Assembly: GCF_047785965.1 (NCBI RefSeq)
Contig: NZ_JBLOBF010000002.1
Span: forward strand, 1-64,000
Direction: 5' to 3'
DNA from: Caldisericum exile_A
GTDB lineage: Bacteria > Caldisericota > Caldisericia > Caldisericales > Caldisericaceae
DNA length: 64,000 nucleotides
Positions 34,880 to 44,366 of this stretch are shown here, one piece after another. The translations under genes and the position numbers were made by a program. The stretch's first letter is position 1. Every line of letters begins with the position of its first letter. The notes under the pieces were generated by a model. That model had not been told where the DNA came from. It ran no database searches and saw nothing but the letters and a program-made list of their open reading frames with translations.

Positions 34880-37467
34880 GATCTAGCCTCCCCAAGATTT
34901 TTGCCATAGGCGATGTCAACTTCAAGAGGAACAGCAAGTTTGTATATGTTTTCCATCGCATCTTTTATCAAGGGTAGCTTTTCTTGAAGAAAATCCGCTT
35001 CAGTTTCAAAAACAAGTTCATCATGAATTTGAAGCAAAATTTTAATATCATCTATCTTATTTACTATTTCGACCATTGCAAGTTTTATTATATCTGCAGC
35101 ACTCCCCTGAATAGGACTATTGATAGCGATTCTTCGTGCGCTCTCCCTTATTACTCCATTTTTATCATCAAGTCCTCTAATAAAACGCCTTCTACCAAAG
35201 ATAGTTCGAGTTTCTCCTTTTTCACTTGCAAGAGTTATCTCTCTTTCTATGTATTCTTTAACCATTGGATATCTCTTAAAATAAAGTTCAATATATTCTT
35301 TTGCTTCTTCTTTTGAAATACCTACTTGCTTTGCAAGTCCGTAAGGAGAGATTCCATAAATGATGCCAAAATTTATAGCTTTAGCAAAATTGCGTTTTTC
35401 TTTTGTAACTTCATCCTCTTTTAAGTTAAAAATTTCCATTGCTGTTCTTTTATGGATATCTTCCTTATTTAAGAATGATTCTATGAGATTTTTATCCTGC
35501 GATAAGTGTGCAAGTATTCGTAATTCTATCTGAGAATAATCAGCACTTACAAGGACTTTTTTTTCTCCATGAGCTACAAATCCTTTTTGAATCTTTATTC
35601 CCCATTCATCTTTCACTGGTAAGTTCTGTAGATTTGGATTTGTGCTTCTTAATCTACCAGTTGACGTTCCAATTTGATGATATATTGTATGCAATCGACC
35701 AGTTTCTTTTGAAACAAGATGTGGAATTGGATCAATATAAGTATTCTTTAATTTAACAAGATGTCTATATTCAATTATAAGAGGAATTATAGGATGCGAT
35801 CCACTTATCTCTAACAAAACATTACTACCGGTTCCGCCTGAATAACCCTTTGGCAATTCAAGGCCCAAGACTTCATACAAAACTGATGAAAGCTGCTTAG
35901 AAGATAAAATATTAAAAGATATACCTGCTAGTTTATAAATTTTCTGTTCAAGCTCTTCAATATGCTTTTCTATTTCTTCCTTTAATTTTTTGAAATACTC
36001 TACATCGACTTCAATACCTACTTTTTCCATTTCATAAAGGACCCTCGCTAAGGGTAATTCAATGCGAGTAAATACAAATTCCAAATTTTCTTTTTTAAGA
36101 TACTCCAAAATATCAGTTCCGTGTGTCTTTAAGAAGTTTATTTCATCTTCTAAATTCGTTATTGGACTATCAATGTTTAGATAACTCTTAAAATTTTTAA
36201 TCGAAAAGTCTTCTTGGTCTGGATCTATAAGATATAAAGCAAGAGTTGAGTCAAGAACTACATTTCTAAGAGATGTTTCAGTATAATCTGCAACTTTGTA
36301 AAGCATTTTCAAATTGTTTGTGTACTTTTCTACATTTTCATTTGAGAGAACTTCTTTTAAAAGTGGAAGATTACGATGGTCAAGGAAAAGATTATTTTCA
36401 AAATCAAACTCATAATTAAAATTTTTATAATTGAGAACAACTTTTTCTATTTTTTTCTCGAAAGATATCACATATAAAACCGCTCTCTCGACAAAGCTAT
36501 TTCTATTTTCAATCCTTAAAGCGGTAGAACTTGATTTATCTTCGGAGTCCACATTAGAACCATTATTCTTATCAATACTTTTAAACAGCGAATCAGCATC
36601 TCCATTTTCTTCTTGAAATTGAAAACCTAATTCCTTTATTAGCGAATTAAATTCAAATTTTTTTAATACTTTATACGCTTTTTCCGTTTTAAAATCAGGC
36701 ACTTTTAACTCTTCAAGCCTAAATTCAATTGGCACATCTTTAACAAGCATACATAATGATTTATTTCTAAGTATCTTTTCTTCTTCTCCATTTATATGAA
36801 ACCTTTCAACTATTTCTTCATTCTTTATTATATTTTCAACACTTTTAAATTCACTTATAAGTTTTGATGCAGTTTTTTCTCCGATTCCCTTAACTCCCTC
36901 AATATTATCTGAAACATCACCTAAGAGAGCTTTATAATCAACGAGATGAACAGGTTCAAAGCCAAACTCCTTAATAAATTTTTCCTCGTCATATACCTCA
37001 ATTTTTGTAACACCTTTTCTTGTAACAAGCAATTTAACGTTCTTTTGAATAAGCTGTGCAAGATCAAAGTCAGAGGATAATATTAAAATTTCAAGATCGG
37101 TTCCTTTCAATTTTTCTACAAAAGTTGCAATGATATCATCTGCCTCAAAGCCATCAAGTTCAAAATATCTTATGTTAAGTGCAATAAGCACCTCTTTTAA
37201 TACATCAAACTGAAGTGATAACTCATCAGGCATTTTTGGTCTCTGAGATTTATACTCCTTATATTCGATATGTCTAAATGTAGGGACTTTCTTATCAAAA
37301 GCAACTGCAAGATAGTTAGGTTTTTCGTCTTTAAGAATCCTCAAGAGCATCCTAAGAAACCCATATACAGCAGACGTTGGAATACCAGTTGAAGTTGAAA
37401 ACTTAGGCAAGGCAAAGTAAGCCCTAAAAATTATACTGCTACCATCGACAAGGATTATTTTCTCCAT
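34876..37467 (-). CDS. polA: DNA polymerase I
   Basis: 863 residues. The 5'-3' exonuclease domain (1 to about 290) opens MEKIILVDGSSIIFRAYFAL and has VKGIGEKTASKL. The central 3'-5' exonuclease-like region shows no DxE proofreading motif where expected. The polymerase domain has motif A DYSQIELRILAHLS, motif B KRNFAKAINFGIIYG and motif C QIHDELVFE. The true start is the ATG at 37467; the upstream in-frame extension is antisense of the Fe-ADH gene. No Shine-Dalgarno precedes the ATG but TATAAT lies 7 nt upstream, suggesting a leaderless mRNA. Confidence 0.96.
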   Translation of the reverse strand: MEKIILVDGSSIIFRAYFALPKFSTSTGIPTSAVYGFLRMLLRILKDEKPNYLAVAFDKKVPTFRHIEYKEYKSQRPKMPDELSLQFDVLKEVLIALNIRYFELDGFEADDIIATFVEKLKGTDLEILILSSDFDLAQLIQKNVKLLVTRKGVTKIEVYDEEKFIKEFGFEPVHLVDYKALLGDVSDNIEGVKGIGEKTASKLISEFKSVENIIKNEEIVERFHINGEEEKILRNKSLCMLVKDVPIEFRLEELKVPDFKTEKAYKVLKKFEFNSLIKELGFQFQEENGDADSLFKSIDKNNGSNVDSEDKSSSTALRIENRNSFVERAVLYVISFEKKIEKVVLNYKNFNYEFDFENNLFLDHRNLPLLKEVLSNENVEKYTNNLKMLYKVADYTETSLRNVVLDSTLALYLIDPDQEDFSIKNFKSYLNIDSPITNLEDEINFLKTHGTDILEYLKKENLEFVFTRIELPLARVLYEMEKVGIEVDVEYFKKLKEEIEKHIEELEQKIYKLAGISFNILSSKQLSSVLYEVLGLELPKGYSGGTGSNVLLEISGSHPIIPLIIEYRHLVKLKNTYIDPIPHLVSKETGRLHTIYHQIGTSTGRLRSTNPNLQNLPVKDEWGIKIQKGFVAHGEKKVLVSADYSQIELRILAHLSQDKNLIESFLNKEDIHKRTAMEIFNLKEDEVTKEKRNFAKAINFGIIYGISPYGLAKQVGISKEEAKEYIELYFKRYPMVKEYIEREITLASEKGETRTIFGRRRFIRGLDDKNGVIRESARRIAINSPIQGSAADIIKLAMVEIVNKIDDIKILLQIHDELVFETEADFLQEKLPLIKDAMENIYKLAVPLEVDIAYGKNLGEARS

Positions 37468-37474
37468 TTTAGAT

Positions 37475-37480
37475 ATTATA
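37475..37480 (-). promoter_or_regulatory. -10 box of polA
   Basis: A perfect TATAAT on the minus strand ends 7 nt before the polA ATG, so transcription should begin at or next to the start codon. The -35 region is weak. Confidence 0.5.
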
Positions 37481-37488
37481 CATTTTTT

Positions 37489-37497
37489 TGATATAAT
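37489..37497 (+). promoter_or_regulatory. Extended -10 promoter of Fe-ADH copy 2
   Basis: TG-A-TATAAT, an extended -10, lies 22 nt before the ATG and directly before the AAGGAGG site. It sits back to back with the polA -10 box. Confidence 0.5.
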
Positions 37498-37504
37498 TAA
37501 AAAG

Positions 37505-37834
37505 AAGGAGGAAAATACTATGGACAATTTTGTGTTACATATACCAACGAAGGTAGTTTTTGGAAAAGGAGAGTTTAGTTCTCTTGGAAAGCATGCAAAA
37601 GAACTTGGTAAGGTTGCACTTGTAGTATCAGGAAGACGTTTTGCAAAAGAATCAGGATTACTTGATAAAGCACTAAAACAATTGGATGAAGTAGGTATTA
37701 AGTATGTTGTATATTCTGAAATAGAACCAAATCCAGAATCAAAAACAGTTGATAAAGGTGGTGAAATTGCAAGAAAAGAGAACGTTGACTTCATCATAGC
37801 AATTGGTGGTGGAAGCGTTATTGATGCTGCAAAA
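37505..37834 (+). repeat. 330-bp near-identical repeat (copy 2)
   Basis: Matches the Fe-ADH copy 1 segment 5116-5445 in inverted orientation, from the ribosome site to codon 105. I count four mismatches. Sequence upstream of AAGGAGG and downstream of GATGCTGCAAAA differs between the copies. Confidence 0.85.
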
Positions 37835-38719
37835 ATTATTAAAGTTATAGCAAAAACAGGAAAACCGAGTTGGGATTACTTTGAGAGACCCCCAAAAGAA
37901 ACCATAAAAGGTAATACTCTTCCGCTTCTTACTGTCGTTACCTTTGCAGCAACTGGTTCAGAACTTGATAATGCAGCAGTTATAACTAATTCAGAAACAA
38001 GAGATAAAAGAGGACTTTTTAACCCTGAATTATTCCCTGCAATTTCAATAATTGACCCACTTTTAACTTTATCAATTCCGAAACATGCAACAATTGATGG
38101 AGTAATTGACATGTTTACACATATATTTGAAAGCTATCTTTCTTCTAATGCATACGCACCTGTTTCGGATAGAATCTCTGAAGGACTCTTGAAAGAATGT
38201 ATAAATCAAGGAGAAGTAGTATTTAATGATCCTCAAAATATTGACGCAAGAGAAGCACTTTCCTGGATCGCAGCCCTTGCACTTTCAGGTATTCCAAATG
38301 CAGGAAGAAGAGGTCCCCATCCAATGCATAGACTTGAACATCCAATTTCTGGAATTTATGGAGTATCACATGGAAGAGGGTTATCAGCAATAATGCCTGC
38401 ATACTTAATCTATACGTATGATCTTCACAAGGATAGACTTGCACTCTTTGGAGAAATGATTTTTAGAACAAATAATCCAAGAGAAACTATATTAAGAATA
38501 GTTGAATGGCTCAAAAGAATTGATGCATTGAATGGACTAAAGGATCTTGGAATAAAGAAGGAATCCTTCGAAGCATTTGTTAGCTCAGCATTAAGAGACG
38601 ACGGAAATCCAGATTTTATTAGGGCAAAGAGGCCACTTTATAAAGACGAAATCATGAAAATCTATGAAATCGCATATGATTATTCGGAAATTGAAAAGAA
38701 AATTATGGAACTTTCATAG
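37520..38719 (+). CDS. Iron-containing alcohol dehydrogenase (copy 2)
   Basis: 399 residues of the group III Fe-ADH family. GGGSVIDAAK and metal-ligand motifs GVIDMFTHIFES, HRLEHPISG and YGVSHGRG are intact. The N-terminal 105 residues are nearly identical to copy 1 (4246), while the remainder is related but clearly diverged, including the substrate-proximal part, so the two may differ in substrate. It is monocistronic or cotranscribed with the GerMN lipoprotein 36 bp downstream. Confidence 0.9.
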   Translation: MDNFVLHIPTKVVFGKGEFSSLGKHAKELGKVALVVSGRRFAKESGLLDKALKQLDEVGIKYVVYSEIEPNPESKTVDKGGEIARKENVDFIIAIGGGSVIDAAKIIKVIAKTGKPSWDYFERPPKETIKGNTLPLLTVVTFAATGSELDNAAVITNSETRDKRGLFNPELFPAISIIDPLLTLSIPKHATIDGVIDMFTHIFESYLSSNAYAPVSDRISEGLLKECINQGEVVFNDPQNIDAREALSWIAALALSGIPNAGRRGPHPMHRLEHPISGIYGVSHGRGLSAIMPAYLIYTYDLHKDRLALFGEMIFRTNNPRETILRIVEWLKRIDALNGLKDLGIKKESFEAFVSSALRDDGNPDFIRAKRPLYKDEIMKIYEIAYDYSEIEKKIMELS

Positions 38720-38755
38720 AGATTATAGTATCTAATAAATAAGGAGGATGAGATT

Positions 38756-39520
38756 ATGAAAAAAGTTTTACTTTTAGTGTTGGTATTACTTATGTTTTTA
38801 TCGGGATGTAGTATTTTCAAAGAGAAAGAAGTTTCACTTACAAAAGTAAGCGTTAATAGCGATGGCTCAATTCATGTAGAAGGTAAAGGACGCGCATTTG
38901 AAAACACAATTGCTTTAAAAGTTTTAGATGAAAATGACTTCCTACTGTATGAAGGATCTTCAACAACAGATGCAAAAGATATGGGACAATTTGGAAATTT
39001 TAAAGAAGACATAAGATTAAATGTATTTCCACAGACAGATAAAATCAAAGTCATTGCATACATTGTCTCACCAAAAGATGGAACAATAACAAATAAAGAC
39101 GAAAAAATCGTCAATTATGATTTGCCATACAAAACGGTTTTAGTCTTTTATGGTAACACTAAGAAAAACCCTGAAATGCTTGATTGCACTAAGGTATTCC
39201 CAGTTGAAAGGCGGGTTGCATCAAATTCACAAAATCCACCAATGGATACGATGAAAGTGTTCCTATTGGGACCTACCAAAAAAGAAGAAATTGAAGGTTA
39301 TGTTATGTCAACACCGAAAAATTTAACGATAAATAAAATAGAAAAAATTGCAAACAATAAAGTGCAAATAGATTTTGGAAAGGAACTTCTTGACGTAGGT
39401 GGATCTTGTAGAGTAGGAGCAATAAGAGCAGAAATCACTCAAACTTTACAACAATTTTATCCAGGTTACGAAGTTATAATTTCAGCAAATGGAAACACAG
39501 AAGAGGTACTACAGCCTTAA
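38756..39520 (+). CDS. GerMN/Gmad2 domain lipoprotein
   Basis: 254 residues with a lipoprotein signal (FLSGC, Cys18). The first half (about 28-125) resembles the Gmad2 immunoglobulin-like domain (GSIHVEGKGRAFENTIALKV) and the second half (about 130-250) a GerMN domain. These domains are known from spore-germination proteins but are common in non-sporulating bacteria as cell-envelope proteins. AAGGAGG precedes the ATG. The stop overlaps the convergent MIP18-like gene by four bases. Confidence 0.8.
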   Translation: MKKVLLLVLVLLMFLSGCSIFKEKEVSLTKVSVNSDGSIHVEGKGRAFENTIALKVLDENDFLLYEGSSTTDAKDMGQFGNFKEDIRLNVFPQTDKIKVIAYIVSPKDGTITNKDEKIVNYDLPYKTVLVFYGNTKKNPEMLDCTKVFPVERRVASNSQNPPMDTMKVFLLGPTKKEEIEGYVMSTPKNLTINKIEKIANNKVQIDFGKELLDVGGSCRVGAIRAEITQTLQQFYPGYEVIISANGNTEEVLQP

Positions 39521-39813
39521 CCAGTTTTATAAATAAGTTTAGGGTTTAGCTCCTCTACAACCTCAACAGTCTCAAAACCTATTTCTTTTAGGGCAGTTAC
39601 TATATCTTGTGAAATTTTATCGATTATCATCCAAGAAATTGCCTTACAGAAATTGCATGTAGGAGTTGATACTTCAAAAGAAACAAATACCTTGATGTAT
39701 TTATTTTTAGGAGTATATCCATAAACAAGATTCTCAGATATTATATCAACCCCAGTTTCTGGATCTTTTACCTTTTTTAATGCCTCAATTATTAATTTTT
39801 CGGATTCATTCAT
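39517..39813 (-). CDS. MIP18-like (DUF59) small protein
   Basis: 98 residues beginning EKLIIEALKKVKDPETGVDI, the same opening as MIP18/DUF59 proteins. The usual TAPGCP motif is replaced by STPTCNFCK, a CxxC. It could bind metal or take part in Fe-S maturation. It overlaps the DapA-like gene by four bases (ATGA) although no functional link is obvious. Confidence 0.7.
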   Translation of the reverse strand: MNESEKLIIEALKKVKDPETGVDIISENLVYGYTPKNKYIKVFVSFEVSTPTCNFCKAISWMIIDKISQDIVTALKEIGFETVEVVEELNPKLIYKTG

Positions 39814-40697
39814 ATCAGACCTACCTCTTCAAGTATTCTTTTAAATTCTTCTTCATCGAAAGCATCTTCCATAAGAGGCTTTCTTACATATCTTTCAATT
39901 GGAATATTCATAAAACCAAGTGCAACCTTTATTGCGTAGCCAAAAGAAGTCGTAAGACTATAAATATTTGTAAGTCTTGAAATCTTCTTTTGCAATGAAA
40001 CTACTTTTTCTAAGTCTCCATTATTGAAAGCTGCTTTAACCTCGTTAAAAATATCAAGCGCAATATTTGCAAGAGCCATTACTCCACCATCTCCACCTGT
40101 CAAAATTAGAGGTATATAAAGTTGTTCGGTTCCCGTAAATATTTCAAATTCTTGTTTTACACTTTTAACTTCATTAATAAGCCTTACAAAGTAGCCCATA
40201 TTATCATATGTTACTTTAATTCCTTTTATTAACGGATGTTTAGCGAGTTCTTTAATCAACTCTACCGATAGGGAATAACCAGTAAGGACTGGTATGTTGT
40301 ATATAAAGGTAGGTAAAGTTGAAGTTTCTGCAATTTTAATAAAATAATTGTATAAACCTTTTTCTGAAGGCACAAGAAAGAAAGGGGGCGGGGAAACTAT
40401 TGCATAAAAATTCATCTCTTTTGCAAATCTACACATTTCAAGAGTTTCCTCAAATACTGTAGAATGAACATTTACATAAACAGGGACAGATTTTGAATTC
40501 TCTTTAACAAAGATAGCCACCTCTTTCTTCTCTTTTAGACTGAGATTTGTAAATTCTCCTGTAGTTGCGTTCGCAAAAAGTCCATCTGGAGATTTATCTA
40601 CAAGATAACTCAAAAATTTACCAAATCCTAAATAATCTATCGCACCATTCTCTTTAAATGGTGTTATAAGAGCAACTATATTTTTAATTCTTTTCAT
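39810..40697 (-). CDS. DapA-family aldolase/lyase
   Basis: 295 residues of the N-acetylneuraminate lyase/dihydrodipicolinate synthase family. The Schiff-base lysine is in LIKGIKVTYDN, the catalytic tyrosine in FIYNIPVL, and the substrate loop is NATTGEFTNL (instead of the GTTGE of DHDPS). The altered loop suggests a 2-keto-3-deoxy acid aldolase rather than lysine biosynthesis, but this is inference. It diverges from the DUF89 gene and is translationally coupled to a small MIP18-like gene. Confidence 0.85.
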   Translation of the reverse strand: MKRIKNIVALITPFKENGAIDYLGFGKFLSYLVDKSPDGLFANATTGEFTNLSLKEKKEVAIFVKENSKSVPVYVNVHSTVFEETLEMCRFAKEMNFYAIVSPPPFFLVPSEKGLYNYFIKIAETSTLPTFIYNIPVLTGYSLSVELIKELAKHPLIKGIKVTYDNMGYFVRLINEVKSVKQEFEIFTGTEQLYIPLILTGGDGGVMALANIALDIFNEVKAAFNNGDLEKVVSLQKKISRLTNIYSLTTSFGYAIKVALGFMNIPIERYVRKPLMEDAFDEEEFKRILEEVGLI

Positions 40698-40750
40698 TAT
40701 TCACCTCCAATTATATTTTAGTTTAAAACTCTCCAGTCTCAAGACTTTTC

Positions 40751-40779
40751 TTGTAAAAGATGAAAATTTATTATAAAAT
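40751..40779 (+). promoter_or_regulatory. Promoter of the DUF89 gene
   Basis: TTGTAA (40751-40756) and TAAAAT (40774-40779) are 17 nt apart. Only five bases separate the -10 from the ATG and there is no Shine-Dalgarno, implying a leaderless message. Confidence 0.5.
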
Positions 40780-40784
40780 TAAGC

Positions 40785-41642
40785 ATGAAATCAGAAATTG
40801 AATGTCTCACATGTATATACAATCAGATACTCCGTATTTCGAAAGTTGCAACAGATAATAATGATAAAATAGAACTTATACTTAAAGAAAGCGCAAAATA
40901 TCTCGGCAATGCAAATCTCAATCTTACACCCCCAGAACTTGCACAGCCTCTTTATAAACTGGTTTATAAAGCAACAAACAACGATGATCCTTATAAAAAG
41001 ATAAAAGAAAACCACATAAATACAGCTCTCAATTTATATCCTAAATTAAAGGAAATTGTTGAAAAAGGATCGGATAAACTTTTAGAAAGTGTAAAAGTTG
41101 CAATAATGGGAAATGCAATTGATCTCGGAAGTACATTTGATAATGTAGAAATAGATTTAGAAAAATTTCTAATGGATAACTTTGAGTTAAGCGATTATGG
41201 AGAATTTAAGAAATCAATAGAGAATGAAAGAGGGATACTGTTTATTGGAGACAACGCAGGAGAAACAGTTTTTGATAGAATATTAATTGAATTTCTTACT
41301 GATCTTGGGAAAGAAGTTAAATACGCTGTAAAAAGTAAACCAATAATAAATGACGCAACAAAAGAAGATGCGCTAAATTCTGGAATACCTGTTGTTCTTG
41401 AGACAGGTTCCAATATGGCAGGAACAGTATTATACTCCTTAAGCGACGAATTTATTAACATCCTTAATAGTTCAAACCTTATAATTGCGAAAGGACAAGC
41501 AAATTACGAGACATTATCTCATGAAGAACTTCCAATATTTTTTCTTTTAAAGATAAAATGCTCTCCTATATCACGTTCAATCGGTTATCCTATAGGAACA
41601 AATATTCTATTAAAATCAAAGAAATTTAAATTAAAATATTGA
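40785..41642 (+). CDS. DUF89 / ARMT1-like damage-control phosphatase
   Basis: 285 residues. The N-terminal IECLTCIYNQIL cysteine motif, GNAIDLG and LFIGDNAGETVFDRILIE are diagnostic of the DUF89 family, metal-dependent phosphatases that remove aberrant phosphometabolites. The Asp-Asn dyad in GDNAGE and the Lys in VKSKPIINDAT are the expected active-site residues. It appears monocistronic, with a possible leaderless transcript. Confidence 0.87.
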   Translation: MKSEIECLTCIYNQILRISKVATDNNDKIELILKESAKYLGNANLNLTPPELAQPLYKLVYKATNNDDPYKKIKENHINTALNLYPKLKEIVEKGSDKLLESVKVAIMGNAIDLGSTFDNVEIDLEKFLMDNFELSDYGEFKKSIENERGILFIGDNAGETVFDRILIEFLTDLGKEVKYAVKSKPIINDATKEDALNSGIPVVLETGSNMAGTVLYSLSDEFINILNSSNLIIAKGQANYETLSHEELPIFFLLKIKCSPISRSIGYPIGTNILLKSKKFKLKY

Positions 41643-41716
41643 CTTAAAATACTTTTTTCATATAATAAGCTCAAAGTTAAAGGAAAAGAAAAAATTAAAA
41701 CAAAGGAGGCGAAAGC

Positions 41717-43300
41717 ATGAAGAAATTATTGGTTGTGCTTATTACCACACTCATGGTAGTAAGTTTATTTGCAGGATGCAAACAAGCAGCACAACCCAAA
41801 ACCCTTGTATTCGCAAAAGCAGGAGATGCCGTTGAACTTGATCCGGCAGATGTAACAGATGGTGAGTCTGTAACTGTTATGAACAACATCTTTGAGGGTC
41901 TTGTCCGTTACAAACCAGGGACAACAGAAGTTGAACCATGGTTAGCCACAAGCTGGGATGTTTCACAAGATGGACTTGTATGGACATTTCACTTAAGACA
42001 AGGAGTAAAATTCCATGATGGAACACCATTTAATGCAGATGCGGTAGTTTTTTCATTTGAGCGACAAAGAGATAAAAATCATCCATTCCACAAGTACGGA
42101 AAATGGGAATACTGGCAATGGTGTTTTAGTGAAATTAAAAAGACCGAGAAAGTTGATGACTATACTGTAAAAATTACCCTCGATCATCCATTTGCTCCTT
42201 TCCTAAGTACTATGGCAATGTTTACTGCTTATATTGTAAGCCCAACAAACTGTGAAAAATGGGGAGACCAGTGGTTTGCACATCCAGTAGGAACTGGTCC
42301 ATTTAAATTTGTTGAATGGATAAAAGGCGACCATATTACTCTTGAGAAAAATACCGATTATTGGGGAGAAAAAGCAAAAATTGACAAACTTATTTTTAAG
42401 GTTATTCCAGATGCATCCCAAAGACTCCTATCTTTACAAAAAGGTGAAGTCCAGGGAATAGAATTTCCGAATCCAGATGATCTACAAAAAATCTCACAGG
42501 ATAATAACCTTCAAATTTTAAGCGAACCAGGATTAAACGTTGGTTATCTTGCGTTGAATATGGGTCAAGATACACCTGGTTTCCAAAAACCTTTTGGAGA
42601 TGTCAGAGTTAGACAAGCAATAAACTATGCAATTAATAAAAAAGCTATTGTAGATCAACTCTATAAAGGGACCGCTGTTGTTGCTAAGAATCCTATTCCG
42701 CCAACTCTTTGGGGTTATAACGATGCAATTCAGGATTATGAATACAATCCTTCGAAAGCAAAGGAACTTTTAAAAGAAGCTGGCTATCCAAATGGTTTCA
42801 AAACACAACTGTGGGCAATGCCTGTTTCAAGACCATACATGTTTGATCCACAAAAAATAGCAACAGCAATTCAAGCTGATCTAAAGGCAGTAGGAATTGA
42901 TGCTGAGATTGTGACCTATGATTGGGGAACATACTTGCAGAAAACAGAAAACGGCGAACATCCAATGGCACTCCTTGGTTGGACAGCTGATTATGCTGAT
43001 CCAGACGACTTTTTGTACGTTTTACTTGATTCTGACTCAGCAACCGTTGGAAGTGCTGGAAATATTGCATTCTACAGAAATCCAAGAGTACATGAGTTAA
43101 ATATCCAAGCACAAAGAGAAACAGATCAAGCAAAAAGAACAGAACTTTATAAAGAAGCCCAAGTAATCATTCATAATGATGCACCATGGGTTCCTCTTGC
43201 ACATGCGAAACAAATATTGGTATTTAATAAAAATGTGCAAGGTTTTGTGCTATACCCAACGGGTGATTACCACTTTGAAACAGTAAGCTTAACTAAATAA
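41717..43300 (+). CDS. Dipeptide/oligopeptide-type ABC substrate-binding lipoprotein
   Basis: 527 residues, SBP_bac_5 family. Lipoprotein signal SLFAGC with Cys21. The mature chain has YKPGTTEVEPWLATSWDVS and the family motif RQGVKFHDGTPFNADAVVFS. It likely binds peptides, or possibly other solutes handled by this class. An AAAGGAGG site precedes the ATG. A GNRA-capped GC hairpin follows before the permease genes, which would favour high binding-protein levels. Confidence 0.93.
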   Translation: MKKLLVVLITTLMVVSLFAGCKQAAQPKTLVFAKAGDAVELDPADVTDGESVTVMNNIFEGLVRYKPGTTEVEPWLATSWDVSQDGLVWTFHLRQGVKFHDGTPFNADAVVFSFERQRDKNHPFHKYGKWEYWQWCFSEIKKTEKVDDYTVKITLDHPFAPFLSTMAMFTAYIVSPTNCEKWGDQWFAHPVGTGPFKFVEWIKGDHITLEKNTDYWGEKAKIDKLIFKVIPDASQRLLSLQKGEVQGIEFPNPDDLQKISQDNNLQILSEPGLNVGYLALNMGQDTPGFQKPFGDVRVRQAINYAINKKAIVDQLYKGTAVVAKNPIPPTLWGYNDAIQDYEYNPSKAKELLKEAGYPNGFKTQLWAMPVSRPYMFDPQKIATAIQADLKAVGIDAEIVTYDWGTYLQKTENGEHPMALLGWTADYADPDDFLYVLLDSDSATVGSAGNIAFYRNPRVHELNIQAQRETDQAKRTELYKEAQVIIHNDAPWVPLAHAKQILVFNKNVQGFVLYPTGDYHFETVSLTK

Positions 43301-43314
43301 TTTAATAAACATCA

Positions 43315-43330
43315 GGGGGCGAAAGCCCCC
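43315..43330 (+). promoter_or_regulatory. GNRA hairpin after the binding-protein gene
   Basis: GGGGGC and GCCCCC close a GAAA tetraloop. The tail is TTAATAAAA rather than a T run, so it more likely stabilises the upstream mRNA or attenuates partly than fully terminates. Confidence 0.7.
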
Positions 43331-43355
43331 TTAATAAAAAATAGAGGTGTGAAAA

Positions 43356-44357
43356 GTGAGAAGTTATATAATCAAAAGATTAGTAAATATTTTAATAATG
43401 CTTTTTGCAGTTTCAATTATTATTTTCTTGCTTGTCCGCTTCATACCAGGTGACCCTGCGCGAACAATGGCAGGGGAACATGCATCAAAAGAAATCCTTG
43501 AAGAAATGAGAAGAAAGTGGGGACTTGATAAACCAATTTGGGAACAATATCTTATTTGGCTTAGATACGCTCTTATGGGAGATTTTGGAAGATCAATTCT
43601 AACTCATGAAAGTGTTCTAACAGAAATTATGCAAAGATTCCCAAATACCTTAGAACTTTCAATATTTGCAATGATTTTTGCAAGCGCTTTTGGCATAACA
43701 GCAGGTATAATTTCTGCCATTAAAAGATATACAATTTTCGATTATTTAACAATGTTTTTAGCACTTTTTGGTGTTTCAATGCCTATATTTTGGCTTGCAA
43801 TAATGCTTGTTTTACTATTTAGTATAAAACTTAATTTGCTTCCGACAGGAGGAAGACTTTCGGTTTTTTATTCGATAAGGCCAATAACTCACCTATATCT
43901 TATTGATAGTCTTTTAACATTAAACTTTGGTGCCTTTTTTGACGCTCTTAAACATTTAATACTACCTTCAATTGCTCTTGGAACAATTCCAATGGCTTTT
44001 ATTGCAAGAATAACACGATCAAGCATGCTAAATGTTATAAGTCAGGATTATATAAGAACAGCACGGGCAAAAGGACTCCCTGAAAAGACAGTAATTATGA
44101 AACACGCATTAAGGAACGCGCTTATTCCAATTCTTACATCAGCAGGCACTGAGTTTGCAATGTTAATGGGAGGAGCAGTACTTACAGAAACAATTTTCTA
44201 CTGGCCAGGGTTAGGCACATATATCGTACAAGCAGTAAACGCAAGAGACTATCCTGCAATACAAGGCGCAGTAATCTTTGTTGCATTCGTTGTGGCCGTA
44301 GTTAATCTTATTATAGACGTGCTTTATGCCTACATAGATCCAAGAATTCATTACTAA
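43356..44357 (+). CDS. Peptide-type ABC transporter permease (DppB-like)
   Basis: 333 residues, GTG start with GAGGTG upstream. Six membrane segments with the N-terminal RLVNILIMLFAVSIIIFLLV typical of DppB/OppB and the coupling loop YIRTARAKGLPEKTVIMKHA near 230. It forms a heterodimer with the product of 44367. Confidence 0.93.
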   Translation: MRSYIIKRLVNILIMLFAVSIIIFLLVRFIPGDPARTMAGEHASKEILEEMRRKWGLDKPIWEQYLIWLRYALMGDFGRSILTHESVLTEIMQRFPNTLELSIFAMIFASAFGITAGIISAIKRYTIFDYLTMFLALFGVSMPIFWLAIMLVLLFSIKLNLLPTGGRLSVFYSIRPITHLYLIDSLLTLNFGAFFDALKHLILPSIALGTIPMAFIARITRSSMLNVISQDYIRTARAKGLPEKTVIMKHALRNALIPILTSAGTEFAMLMGGAVLTETIFYWPGLGTYIVQAVNARDYPAIQGAVIFVAFVVAVVNLIIDVLYAYIDPRIHY

Positions 44358-44366
44358 GGTGAAATT

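Noticed and set aside
37468..37797. N-terminal extension of polA by 110 codons
   Set aside because: The extension is the antisense of the Fe-ADH gene 5' end; the conserved PolA start is MEKIILVDG at 37467. The same antisense frame appears at copy 1 (5084-5449), explaining its recurrence.
38756..39520. Evidence for sporulation
   Set aside because: GerMN and Gmad2 domains occur widely in non-sporulating bacteria, and no other sporulation gene is present.
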